37,667 nucleotides of DNA from positions 1 through 37,667 of the forward strand of contig REDS01000110.1 in assembly GCA_007693395.1 (NCBI GenBank), in the 5' to 3' direction. The stretch comes from Balneolaceae bacterium. GTDB lineage: Bacteria; Bacteroidota; Rhodothermia; Balneolales; Balneolaceae. How positions within the stretch are numbered: position 1 is the stretch's first letter; every line of letters begins with the position of its first letter. The position numbers and the translations under genes were made by a program. Under the pieces are notes generated by a model. That model did no database searches, was not told the origin of the DNA, and was given only the letters and a program-made list of their open reading frames with translations. Of this stretch, positions 24,635 to 33,010 are shown piece after piece.

Positions 24635-26491
24635 TTGGACAGAAATACAGTTACAGGACTCCTACTCATTTTTGTTATTACCATTGCATGGGCCTGGTCT
24701 ACCATGCCAAGCCAGGAGGAGCTGGAGCGGCGGGAAGCTGAACGAATTGCCGCGCAGGACAGTATCGCTGCATTACAGGCGGAGCAACAAGCCACCCTGG
24801 AAGAACCTGATACTGTAGGTACAGAGCTGTCGCAACAAATCCGTGAAATTGGTGAGCAACCGGAACCCGGGCAGCAACCTGTACGTGCATTAGGTACCTT
24901 TGCAGAGGCTTCTTTTAGCGATACACTTACAACAGTTGTAAGAACACCTCTCTATGAAATGGAGCTCTCGAATGTGGGAGCCGGCCCTGTTAAGTACACC
25001 CTCCTCGAACACAAAACCTGGGATCAGTTCAATGTGCAGATGATTGCAGACACACTCCGTTCTGCATATTCATTAGGGTTTCTGTCGCATCAAAACTATA
25101 ACATCGAGACAAATGAGCTGGTTTTTGAACCACTTCATGAGCCTGGTATTTTTGAACTGGCTGAAGATGAAACGCTGAGCATCGCCTACATGCTCGCTCT
25201 GGATGATGAATCGGAAATTCGTTTTGTTTATACGTTTACCGGTGGCCAGTACGCTTACTCTATTGATGTAGAGATGGCTAATATGGAGTCATACATAAGT
25301 GGTACAAATGTGGATTTCGGATGGACAGCAGCACTCAATTTAACAGAAAGAGATTTTGTGCAGGATGCTCAAAATGCTTCTGCAAATGTGTTTTTGGGTG
25401 GCAGCATGGAGAAGCTCCAGATTGGAGAACAGGGTGCCGGCGAACAGCGGTTTAACGGAACTATTGACTGGGTTATGACCAAAACACGGTTTTTTGGGCA
25501 GTACATTAAACCGGTAACACATTCCAACGCAGCGATTTTATCCGGAGAGGTTGATGGAGACCCATCACTACCAGGTACCATACACCGGTATCAGGTAGCA
25601 GTACAGTCCAGCTTTGCACAAAACCCAACGTTAAGGTATGAGTTATACGCCGGGCCACTAAGATATTACGATCTTCGCGATTTTCACCCCAACGCTTATG
25701 ATGTAATTGAGATTGGCTACGCGCTGATCCGCTGGTTTGCCGATCCGCTGGTTCGATACCTTGTGATTCCATTCTTTGCGTTCGGCAGTATGTTTATCGA
25801 TAATTATGGGGTGTTGATTATTCTGTTTGGTGTCATCATCAAGCTGATTCTTTTCCCGCTTACACAGAAGAGCTTCAAGAGTATGGCCGCAATGAAAGAG
25901 CTGCAGCCACAGATGAAAGAGATTCAGGAAAAATATAAAGATGATCCGCAGAAGCAGCAGAAAGAGACCATTGCTCTGTACAAACGGGCAAAAGTAAATC
26001 CGTTGGGCGGATGTTTGCCGATGTTGCTTCAGTTCCCGATTCTTATTACGCTCTTTTTCTTCTTCCAGAACTCCATGCTGATTCGTCAGCAGTCGTTTCT
26101 CTGGGCGAGTGACTTATCTGCGCCTGATTATGTATTCAGCTTGCCATTCAGCATTCCGTTTTTGGGTGATCAGATTGCGGGCTTTGTACTGCTGATGTCG
26201 GCAGCAATGTTCCTTCAAACAAAGATTTCAGGTGGAATGAGTGGCGGTGCAGCGCCGAGTGGCGGGCCAAACATGAAGGTGTTTACCTACATTATACCGT
26301 TCATTCTTCTGTTTGTGTTTAACAACTTTGCATCCGGACTGAGCTTGTACTATCTGGTGTATAATGTTCTCTCTATTGCGCAGCAGGCAATTATCAATAA
26401 GCAGATGAGCAACAAAAAGCCGGAGCTGGCACCTGTTGAAGAGAAAGGGAAGAAAAAGTCACCATCAAGAAAGGGTAAAAAGAAAAAATAG
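24635..26491 (+). CDS. yidC: Membrane protein insertase YidC
   Basis: A 618-residue Oxa1/YidC insertase that places membrane proteins in the inner membrane with or without SecYEG. The first helix (residues about 7-21, TGLLLIFVITIAWAW) is followed by a charged helix and a large periplasmic beta domain (about 60-350). The conserved five-helix core begins near 390: LIILFGVIIKLILFPLT, the cytoplasmic hairpin MKELQPQMKEIQEKYKDDP, NPLGGCLPMLLQFPI, and later IPFILLFVFNNFASGLSLYY. A lysine-rich tail (KGKKKKSPSRKGKKKK) ends the protein, a possible ribosome-contacting extension. The start is TTG (24635). The small yidD gene that often sits between rnpA and yidC is absent. Confidence 0.97.
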   Translation: MDRNTVTGLLLIFVITIAWAWSTMPSQEELERREAERIAAQDSIAALQAEQQATLEEPDTVGTELSQQIREIGEQPEPGQQPVRALGTFAEASFSDTLTTVVRTPLYEMELSNVGAGPVKYTLLEHKTWDQFNVQMIADTLRSAYSLGFLSHQNYNIETNELVFEPLHEPGIFELAEDETLSIAYMLALDDESEIRFVYTFTGGQYAYSIDVEMANMESYISGTNVDFGWTAALNLTERDFVQDAQNASANVFLGGSMEKLQIGEQGAGEQRFNGTIDWVMTKTRFFGQYIKPVTHSNAAILSGEVDGDPSLPGTIHRYQVAVQSSFAQNPTLRYELYAGPLRYYDLRDFHPNAYDVIEIGYALIRWFADPLVRYLVIPFFAFGSMFIDNYGVLIILFGVIIKLILFPLTQKSFKSMAAMKELQPQMKEIQEKYKDDPQKQQKETIALYKRAKVNPLGGCLPMLLQFPILITLFFFFQNSMLIRQQSFLWASDLSAPDYVFSLPFSIPFLGDQIAGFVLLMSAAMFLQTKISGGMSGGAAPSGGPNMKVFTYIIPFILLFVFNNFASGLSLYYLVYNVLSIAQQAIINKQMSNKKPELAPVEEKGKKKSPSRKGKKKK

Positions 26492-26569
26492 CAGGTAATT
26501 CAGGGGTTCAGCATAAGGTTGAAATGAAATCTTTTCTGAGCCTTTGAACTTTGCTACTTTTACTGCCTG

Positions 26570-27484
26570 ATGAAGAGCCCTGCCCAAAATCATTTCCCTC
26601 ATTTTATTATAGAAAACGGCCTTAAATGGCTCTATAATCCTGTTTTGAAAAAGCGATTCAGAGACAGGCCCGAAGAGAGAGTCCGCCTTGCCTGGCTGGA
26701 GTACCTGCTCCATCAAACCGATGTAAAAAAATCGCGGATTGGGTTTGAGAACCCAGTGAAGATTCCGCAGGCCAAAAACGATCTCAGGGCAGACATCATC
26801 ATATATGATGATACGATGAAGCCATCCATTCTTATTGAGTGCAAAGCTGAAAATGTGCGGCTCAATACAACCGCTGCCGAACAAGCCGCCAGGTATAACC
26901 AGGCAATTGGTGCTGAATATCTGGTGCTCACAAACGGGGTTGAAGATTTATGGTTTCAGTGTAATGATGAAGGCACGTATCCGGTTTCATCCAGGTTTAA
27001 TCACTATGGCAACTTTGGTGCGGATAAAATGGCAGATTACTGGAAGAATCGCGGGTTTTTGAAATCATCCGAAAATCCGGAATTAACAGAATTTATCACT
27101 GACCTGCTGAACAAATTTTGGAATGATCAGATGATTGGCAACAGAAGATACCTGGCTTTTCAGGGGAGTATAGATGGACTGCCGATGAGCCATTACTATA
27201 AAATCATTGAGATCAATGATCAAACCAAGCTGGCAGTTACCATTGCAGGCAGCGGGAGTTCGGGTCAATATCTGCTGGCTATTCGAAATGAAGATGGCGC
27301 TGCAACAGGTATGATTAGTGTTGATCTTGAGATGATTTTATCAAATGAAAACCCGGCTATCACCATTTACAGCAAAGGCAACACAGAAGTAAGAGATGCA
27401 GATATGGAAAGCCTGTTTTCATATAAAAGCAAGAAGGGATATCTCAAAAAACTGCCTGAAACTCTCCTGAACTTTTTTGATTAA
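26570..27484 (+). CDS. Stand-alone type I restriction R-subunit N-terminal (HsdR_N) domain protein
   Basis: A 304-residue protein whose first 130 residues match the HSDR_N nuclease domain: the RVRLAWLEYLL helix (37-47), RADIIIYD with Asp75, and the PD-(D/E)xK half-motif ILIECKA with Glu90 and Lys92. A helix with Gln (EQAARYNQAIGA, about 105-116) completes the fold, and TNGVEDLWFQ follows. No helicase motor, specificity or methylase gene accompanies it. The rest (about 135-304) is beta-rich and unrecognised. Such orphan proteins are common in Bacteroidota and are probably housekeeping or repair proteins rather than restriction enzymes. The active-site residues look intact, so nuclease activity is possible. 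The upstream yidC is on the same strand, 78 bases away. Confidence 0.8.
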   Translation: MKSPAQNHFPHFIIENGLKWLYNPVLKKRFRDRPEERVRLAWLEYLLHQTDVKKSRIGFENPVKIPQAKNDLRADIIIYDDTMKPSILIECKAENVRLNTTAAEQAARYNQAIGAEYLVLTNGVEDLWFQCNDEGTYPVSSRFNHYGNFGADKMADYWKNRGFLKSSENPELTEFITDLLNKFWNDQMIGNRRYLAFQGSIDGLPMSHYYKIIEINDQTKLAVTIAGSGSSGQYLLAIRNEDGAATGMISVDLEMILSNENPAITIYSKGNTEVRDADMESLFSYKSKKGYLKKLPETLLNFFD

Positions 27485-27578
27485 CCAAATCAACTGCTAC
27501 ATTTCAGGAAAGAATTAAATCTGCAGAAGTAACCGAATATCGCACTGCATCAACGAATTATCTAAACAGGCGTACATT

Positions 27579-28925
27579 ATGTCATCAGCAAAAATTCATC
27601 GCGAAAAACTATTATCACTTTTTGAAGAGAATCAGGAAGGGCTAATTTATCTGAAGGGTGCAGAAATTATGTACCGTTACGGAACCGATTACGAATTTCC
27701 GTTTCGGCAGGAGAGTAATTTCTGGTATCTCACCGGTGTGAATGAACCAGATTACCATGCTGTGATAGATATAAAATCGGGCGAATTTCACCTTTTTAAC
27801 CCAAAAAGAGATGCTCAGTTTGCTGTTTGGCATGGTCGTATCAAAGAGAGTGCAGAAATTGAGGAGCTTTACAAGCCCGATCATCTTCATCTCGATAACG
27901 AGCTGCTTACCGTACTGAACAACAGAAAGCCCGAAATTATCTACTGTCTCGACGAAGAGCAGGCAGAGTTCATTGAAGATTTAAACCGCGAATTCAGGGT
28001 TGATACAGAGACCCTTGCAGACGCAATTACCTACTGCAGAAGCATTAAAACCGAGTATGAATTGAGCTGCATGAGTGAAGCAGCAAGGATAAATAATATT
28101 GCCCATATTGAAGTGATGAAGGCGTTGAGGCCGGGTATGAATGAGTTCGAAACAAAAGCCCTGTTCGATTATCATCAGAAAAAACACGGACTCTTGCAAC
28201 CTGCTTATTCAGGCATTCATGCCGGTGGTGTAAACAGTGCAATTTTACACTACACCGATAACAATCAACCTATAAAGGATGGCGATCTCTATTTGATTGA
28301 TGCCGGCTATGAGTACAACGGGTATGCATCAGACGTAACACGAACATTCCCTGTAAACGGACGATTTACTGGCGATCAGGCCGCAATTTATCAGGTTTGC
28401 CTTGATGCATTGAACAAAACCATTGATGCAGTTGCACCCGGTGTGAAAATGGAGGAGCTTCATCTTGCCGCTTGCAGAATTATTCTGCTGGGCTTAAAAG
28501 AAATCGGCATCGTAAAAGGTAATATCGAAAGCATGATGGAAGAGAATGTTTTCGCTCTATTTTTCCCGCACGGCCTTGGCCACTTTCTTGGCTTGGATAC
28601 GCACGATGTTGGAGGTTACCCAAAAGGCGTTGACAGAATTGACAGGCCGGGAATTCGTTTTCTGCGTGTTCGGAGAGAATTGATGCCCGGTATGGTAATT
28701 ACGATAGAACCCGGAATCTATTTTATTCCCGCACTGCTGAAACCTGCACTTGAAAATGCGGTCAAGGCACGCTTTCTGAACCGTGAAAAAATTGAATCTC
28801 TCTACAATTTTGGGGGAATTCGGATTGAGGATAATCTTGTGATAACAGAAGATGGCGTTGAAAATCTCACCGATGTACCTAAAGAGATAAAAGATATTGA
28901 AGAGATAATGAGCGGGCAAAGCTGA
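27579..28925 (+). CDS. pepP: Xaa-Pro aminopeptidase (aminopeptidase P, M24B)
   Basis: A 448-residue dinuclear metallopeptidase that removes the N-terminal residue before proline. The N-terminal AMP_N domain contains FPFRQESNFWYLTGVNEPD (about 40-58). The pita-bread domain holds the five metal ligands: the two aspartates of LIDAGYEYNGYASDVTRTF, the histidine of FFPHGLGHFLGLDTHDVGG, the glutamate of TIEPGIYF and the glutamate of GGIRIEDN. All are present and in order. A clean ATG starts at 27579. Cytoplasmic; it acts in peptide turnover and is followed 23 bases later by the DUF308-like membrane protein. Confidence 0.96.
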   Translation: MSSAKIHREKLLSLFEENQEGLIYLKGAEIMYRYGTDYEFPFRQESNFWYLTGVNEPDYHAVIDIKSGEFHLFNPKRDAQFAVWHGRIKESAEIEELYKPDHLHLDNELLTVLNNRKPEIIYCLDEEQAEFIEDLNREFRVDTETLADAITYCRSIKTEYELSCMSEAARINNIAHIEVMKALRPGMNEFETKALFDYHQKKHGLLQPAYSGIHAGGVNSAILHYTDNNQPIKDGDLYLIDAGYEYNGYASDVTRTFPVNGRFTGDQAAIYQVCLDALNKTIDAVAPGVKMEELHLAACRIILLGLKEIGIVKGNIESMMEENVFALFFPHGLGHFLGLDTHDVGGYPKGVDRIDRPGIRFLRVRRELMPGMVITIEPGIYFIPALLKPALENAVKARFLNREKIESLYNFGGIRIEDNLVITEDGVENLTDVPKEIKDIEEIMSGQS

Positions 28926-28948
28926 GAGTAAACCATTAATGAGATAAT

Positions 28949-29410
28949 ATGGCAACCTACTTTCAAATTAATATCAATTACCGTTCAAGGCAGCGCCAGT
29001 TACTGAATGCGGTACTTGCAATTATTACAGGGGTACTTACTTTAAGTTATCCCGGGTTTCTCTATCTGATTGCCGGCGGATACTTAATGGCGCTCGGCCT
29101 GCTGATGATCTATTTCCGTTTGCCGCCGGTTATTGCCGCACTGCCAATTATTACCGGCATTCTGATTTTTACCTTCCCCAATCTCATCCCATACACCTTT
29201 GCTGCATTTTTAGGCTTCTTCGGGTTGATTCTCCTCATGGCTCTTCAGTTCTCCATTATGGGATTTTTGACACTGATTATTGCCATTTTGATTGTGATGA
29301 ATCCCGATTCAGTTGCGCTTTTCATCGCCATTTTTCTGCTTCTTTACGGTGTTTCCAACATCATTAAAATTGTACAAAGCAGAAATAACAAGCAGTATCT
29401 CTCCGGTTGA
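28949..29410 (+). CDS. DUF308/HdeD-like membrane protein
   Basis: A 153-residue protein with about six closely spaced hydrophobic helices (near 20-35, 37-55, 58-75, 78-94, 97-115 and 117-135) and a short basic tail (QSRNNKQYL). The internal pattern of paired helices, each ending near a conserved proline (SYPGFLYLIAGG, TFPNLIPYTFAA, MNPDSVALFIAI), suits the DUF308/HdeD family, which was first linked to acid resistance in enterics. The family call is from pattern only. It may be co-transcribed with pepP. A 166-base gap, with no recognised element, separates it from the VTC gene. Confidence 0.65.
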   Translation: MATYFQININYRSRQRQLLNAVLAIITGVLTLSYPGFLYLIAGGYLMALGLLMIYFRLPPVIAALPIITGILIFTFPNLIPYTFAAFLGFFGLILLMALQFSIMGFLTLIIAILIVMNPDSVALFIAIFLLLYGVSNIIKIVQSRNNKQYLSG

Positions 29411-29576
29411 AGGGATCTTACTCCACTGTTAAGCATTCAAATCATTATATTGCAGGTTTAAATACCAAAAGAAACGGTTTCTTCTCATTTTCTATATCGT
29501 TATCCTAAAAAAGAAAAACCCGTTATATTTTTGATTGATTTTGCCTCAAAAAAAGATGTGGCTGTAAGTTGTACGC

Positions 29577-30329
29577 GTGATGATTGATAAAATTCAGAGA
29601 CAGAGGTTTGAACTCAAGTACAGAATATCTGAATCGAAAGCTTTACAGATTCGGCAGTTCGTTCAAACCTATCTTGAATGTGATTTGTATGGACAGACCC
29701 AACCGAACTTATCTTATCGGGTAAATAGCCTCTATCTCGACTCTCCCAACCTCAAAACCTACCGCGATACCATCAATGGCGATAGAAACCGCTTTAAACT
29801 GAGGTTGCGTTATTATAATGTGAACGAAGGTCCGGTCTATTTCGAGATTAAGCGCAGGCACAATAAAGTTATCCGAAAAGAGCGGGCAAGTGTACAGCGG
29901 GAACTGGTTGATGATCTTTTGAATGGCGGTGTGCCAACGCACAACCACCTTGTGCAAAAAACGCCCGGGCAGCTCCAATCACTATCCAATTTTATCTACC
30001 TGTACAATATGATTGGTGCCTCTCCAAAAGTACAGGTAACCTATTTGAGGGAAGCATACGAGAGGCCGAACGACAATTCAGCACGGGTTACCTTCGACAG
30101 AAATGTGCAAACATGCTCACGCTTAAAAAACAGCTACGGCCTGGACGTTCGGTACGATAATCCCGTAAGTGTGTTTGGAAATACAGTTATTTTAGAGCTG
30201 AAATTTACCGACAGATTCCCACACTGGATGCAGGAACTCATTCAGGTTTTTCATCTCAGGCAGCAGTCAGCTGCGAAATATGTGGATGGAATTATCAGAA
30301 TAAAAAACAAGCGATTAACAACTACCTAA
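29577..30329 (+). CDS. VTC-domain protein (polyphosphate polymerase-like)
   Basis: A 250-residue triphosphate-tunnel-type protein. The start QRFELKYRIS (about 9-18) supplies the first basic and acidic tunnel residues. YRVNSLYLDSPNLKTY (46-61), NRFKLRLRYY (70-79), YFEIKRRHNKVIRKERA (87-103), and late VTYLREAYE and VILELKFTDRFPHW blocks complete the VTC fold. In yeast Vtc4 this domain makes polyphosphate from ATP. Bacterial copies are uncharacterised and most often sit beside DUF4956 genes, as here. The tunnel residues look complete, so catalysis or polyanion binding is possible. It has no signal peptide or membrane helix, and is probably on the cytoplasmic face. First gene of a three-gene unit; the next starts 18 bases on. 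Confidence 0.85.
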   Translation: MMIDKIQRQRFELKYRISESKALQIRQFVQTYLECDLYGQTQPNLSYRVNSLYLDSPNLKTYRDTINGDRNRFKLRLRYYNVNEGPVYFEIKRRHNKVIRKERASVQRELVDDLLNGGVPTHNHLVQKTPGQLQSLSNFIYLYNMIGASPKVQVTYLREAYERPNDNSARVTFDRNVQTCSRLKNSYGLDVRYDNPVSVFGNTVILELKFTDRFPHWMQELIQVFHLRQQSAAKYVDGIIRIKNKRLTTT

Positions 30330-30347
30330 AAAAAGAATGTACACCAC

Positions 30348-31034
30348 ATGAACGATTGGTTACAATTTGGTGATACGGCGCCACTGCCAACGGATCTGCC
30401 CACATTGCTTTTAGGGCTTCTTCTGGCATTTATGTGCGGGCAGCTGCTTGCGTGGGTCTATATGTACACCCACAGCGGCCTTTCCTACTCCCGTAATTTT
30501 GTAAGTTCACTCATTATCATACCCATCACTGTGGCACTGGTTATGATGGTGTTAGATAACAACCTTGTAACTGCCTTCAGTCTTCTTGCAGTTTTTGCCA
30601 TCGTACGTTTCCGTAATATTCTTCGGGATACACTCGATACGGTGTACATTCTCTCCCTGATTGTTGTTGGTATGGCGTGTGGTACCCAAAAGTTTACTAC
30701 AGCTGTAATCGGAGTGCTTGTGGCAGCACTTGCCCTCATTTTTATCTGGTTTACCAACTTTGGTGCAAGACAGCGATACGACCTTATCTTAAACCTCAGC
30801 TGGGCACTGCCGCTATCTAAACTCGATGACCTTCAGAATTTTCTGAAGCGGCACACGCTGAAAACAAAGCTTGCATCGCAGCGATCGGGCGATGGCTCTG
30901 AGGATATTCACCTGTCGTACAGGCTTTTGATGCGTGATCCCGATCGGGTTGATTTACTGCTTGATGAGATTAAAACGATAGATGGTGTTTCTAATGTAAG
31001 TAGCCTTCGGGCAGAAGATGAATCGGAGATTTAA
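30348..31034 (+). CDS. DUF4956 membrane protein
   Basis: A 228-residue protein with four hydrophobic helices in the first 140 residues (about 20-40, 50-68, 70-85 and 98-138, the last probably double) and a soluble C-terminal region of roughly 85 residues (SKLDDLQNFLKRH to the end) shaped like a ferredoxin-like domain. The FAIVRFRNILRDTLDTVYIL segment (about 81-100) is the family hallmark, with arginines inside a membrane region. Function is unknown; partners of this family are VTC-domain proteins, as at 29577. It is followed after three bases by the HlyD-like adaptor, so all three are almost certainly one transcript. Confidence 0.85.
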   Translation: MNDWLQFGDTAPLPTDLPTLLLGLLLAFMCGQLLAWVYMYTHSGLSYSRNFVSSLIIIPITVALVMMVLDNNLVTAFSLLAVFAIVRFRNILRDTLDTVYILSLIVVGMACGTQKFTTAVIGVLVAALALIFIWFTNFGARQRYDLILNLSWALPLSKLDDLQNFLKRHTLKTKLASQRSGDGSEDIHLSYRLLMRDPDRVDLLLDEIKTIDGVSNVSSLRAEDESEI

Positions 31035-31037
31035 GCC

Positions 31038-32132
31038 ATGCAAAAAAACTACACACCGGTTCCAATTCCATTAAAGCAGCGCCTCAGAGAGATACGCGTG
31101 AGAGTTATACCGCTGGCTGTTTTTCTAATGGTTGGCGTTGCAGTTTTCTTCTTATGGGAAAATCAGGTAAGCTCACCTGCTATGATCGGGGAAGTTGTGG
31201 GAGATCGCTCAACAGTGGCAAGCCCGGCCAGCGGAATATTGATCAATTTCTACTATAACGATTTTGACCGGATAGAGGAGGGCCAGCTTATCGGGCAGAT
31301 TTACAGGCAGGATACCCTCTACGTAAATGCACAACTTTCACTTTTACGGGCTGAAAGCGATCTGATACGGGAAAGCATGGATATAGGTGCGGACGACATG
31401 CGAAACCGATCTAATCTTGAAGATCTGAAAATTGAAGAGTTAAACTCAAGAATTGCACTGGCAGCAACCCGGTTGAGAAAGCAGCAGGCAGACCTGAACT
31501 ACCGGCGTGCAGCTGAACTTTATGAACGGGATTTGATTGCCGAGCAGGAGTATGAACTTGCGAAGATGGAGTTGGAGCTTTTATCTGTTGAAGTAAGCGA
31601 AACAGAAGATTTGATTGAGTTTCTTGGAGAAAGAGTTAGGGAAAATGAGGAGTTTCAGCGATATGATACACGTGCTGACCGCGACCCGATACTTGCCGCA
31701 ATTCGTGTGCAGGAGCAAAAAATGGAGACACTGCTGGCAGAATCGGCGCCACTCCCAATTTACGCCCCTATCAGCGGTATTGTGAGTATGGTAAACCATA
31801 AAACCGGTGAGTATGTGGCTGCCGGAGACTCACTTTTACGGATTGAATCTGCTGAACCGGCTTACATTGTTGGTTATATGCGTCAGCCATTCACAGTTCA
31901 ACCTGAAGCCGGAATGGCTGTTGAAGTGCGTACAAGAAAACCTGGAAGAGCCTCATTTGAATCGAATATAGAGCAGTTGGGAGGGCATGCGCGTATGATT
32001 GACAGCCAGTTACAACGCCCCGGAGCAATTTATGAAAGTGGCTTGCCTGTAAAAATTCCTGTAAATCCTTCAGCAGATATCACGCTGACGCCGGGAGAAA
32101 TAGTAGATATCGTTTTACGCCCGGGCTGGTAA
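31038..32132 (+). CDS. HlyD-type membrane fusion protein
   Basis: A 364-residue periplasmic adaptor. A basic N-terminus and a single helix (about 24-41, VIPLAVFLMVGVAVFFLW) anchor it in the inner membrane. A split lipoyl/biotinyl domain follows: VASPASGILINFYYNDFDRIEEGQ (first half) and PLPIYAPISGIVSMVNHKTGEYV (second half). Between them lie long coiled-coil helices (about 100-235) rich in Glu, Leu and Arg, and a C-terminal beta-barrel ends the chain. No ABC, RND or MFS exporter and no outer-membrane channel are encoded next to it. The partner in the membrane is therefore plausibly the DUF4956 protein, an inference from the three-base spacing only. Confidence 0.85.
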   Translation: MQKNYTPVPIPLKQRLREIRVRVIPLAVFLMVGVAVFFLWENQVSSPAMIGEVVGDRSTVASPASGILINFYYNDFDRIEEGQLIGQIYRQDTLYVNAQLSLLRAESDLIRESMDIGADDMRNRSNLEDLKIEELNSRIALAATRLRKQQADLNYRRAAELYERDLIAEQEYELAKMELELLSVEVSETEDLIEFLGERVRENEEFQRYDTRADRDPILAAIRVQEQKMETLLAESAPLPIYAPISGIVSMVNHKTGEYVAAGDSLLRIESAEPAYIVGYMRQPFTVQPEAGMAVEVRTRKPGRASFESNIEQLGGHARMIDSQLQRPGAIYESGLPVKIPVNPSADITLTPGEIVDIVLRPGW

Positions 32133-32137
32133 ATTGG

Positions 32138-32905
32138 TCATCCACGAAGATCCCGCAAATACTCTTTAGCTTCCTCGAGAAAATCCGGGTCATCTATTAA
32201 TCGTGGCTCCAACTCAAGCAGCTCTTCAAGTACGGGGATAGCTCTGTCATCATGGCCCGATCTCATAAAGTGACGGGCTAAATCCAGCCTGATGATGATA
32301 CTTTTACCATCAAGGCTTTTAGCTTTCATTAAATACTCTTCAGCAAACTCATTTGTGCCATCGGGCAAACCACCGGAAATAAAGCGTGCTGCCACTCTTT
32401 CTGCACGGCTAACATTTGCAACTTCCGACTGCCACACACCATAAAGATGCCAGGATGGGGCGTGATCGGGCATGAGTTCCACGGCTTTTTTAGCGAGTTC
32501 ACCAATAATGTGGCCCAGCTCAATTCTTCGGTTTACACCAACATGGTCTGCCATTCGGCCTTTTGCAACTGCCATAACGTAATATGGGTGGCCGCTATCA
32601 CCATGCAGCTCCATTGCCTTTTCGGCAAGTTTCTGTGCACGTACATAGTATTCCACTTGCCTGTTTTCATCTTCAAACCGGAATCCAATAGTTGAGTGCA
32701 GCAGGCTTGCATTCCATAAGGCGTCGTAATGTTCAGGATTATCTTCAAGAACTTGCAAGTAGAGATCGAGCGCTCCCTCTTGGTTATGGGCTTCCATTAA
32801 TTCAGCGGCCTCGTGCAGAAGTTCATCAACAGATTGTGCAAATGCAGGTATTACAGCAAAGCAAGTGAAGAAGAATACTACTATCAGTTTGTTAAGCATG
32901 TGCAT
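32138..32905 (-). CDS. Exported TPR protein, RMDN-like
   Basis: A 255-residue protein with a signal peptide (about 1-23, cleaved near AFAQS) and several tetratricopeptide-type helix pairs over 25-250. The block HLYGVWQSEVANVSRAERVAA, then GGLPDGTNEFAEEYLMKAKSLD, resembles the TPR proteins related to eukaryotic RMDN (regulator of microtubule dynamics), whose bacterial members are uncharacterised periplasmic or envelope scaffolds. It converges on the HlyD-like gene, with only five bases between the stop codons and no hairpin visible, so transcripts probably overlap. Function unknown; binding to peptide or protein partners is the usual role of TPRs. Confidence 0.75.
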   Translation of the reverse strand: MHMLNKLIVVFFFTCFAVIPAFAQSVDELLHEAAELMEAHNQEGALDLYLQVLEDNPEHYDALWNASLLHSTIGFRFEDENRQVEYYVRAQKLAEKAMELHGDSGHPYYVMAVAKGRMADHVGVNRRIELGHIIGELAKKAVELMPDHAPSWHLYGVWQSEVANVSRAERVAARFISGGLPDGTNEFAEEYLMKAKSLDGKSIIIRLDLARHFMRSGHDDRAIPVLEELLELEPRLIDDPDFLEEAKEYLRDLRG

Positions 32906-33010
32906 ATAATCACGTATTGATTTATAACTCTTGCACTTATGGTAAGGCTTACAAGGGCCTAATCATTCCGCTTGAGCTACAGATACGAGAACATTGCTTC
33001 AAATTTATCC

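Noticed and set aside
26465-26884. A 139-codon minus-strand frame over the yidC end and the HsdR_N start
   Set aside because: It crosses two well-supported plus-strand genes and shows no motif.
28557-28955. A 132-codon minus-strand frame over the pepP end
   Set aside because: It covers the bases that encode the metal ligands of aminopeptidase P.
29411-29576. A promoter for the VTC unit based on TATTTTTG at 29526-29533
   Set aside because: No matching TTTG-like element lies at the expected 17-23 bases upstream.
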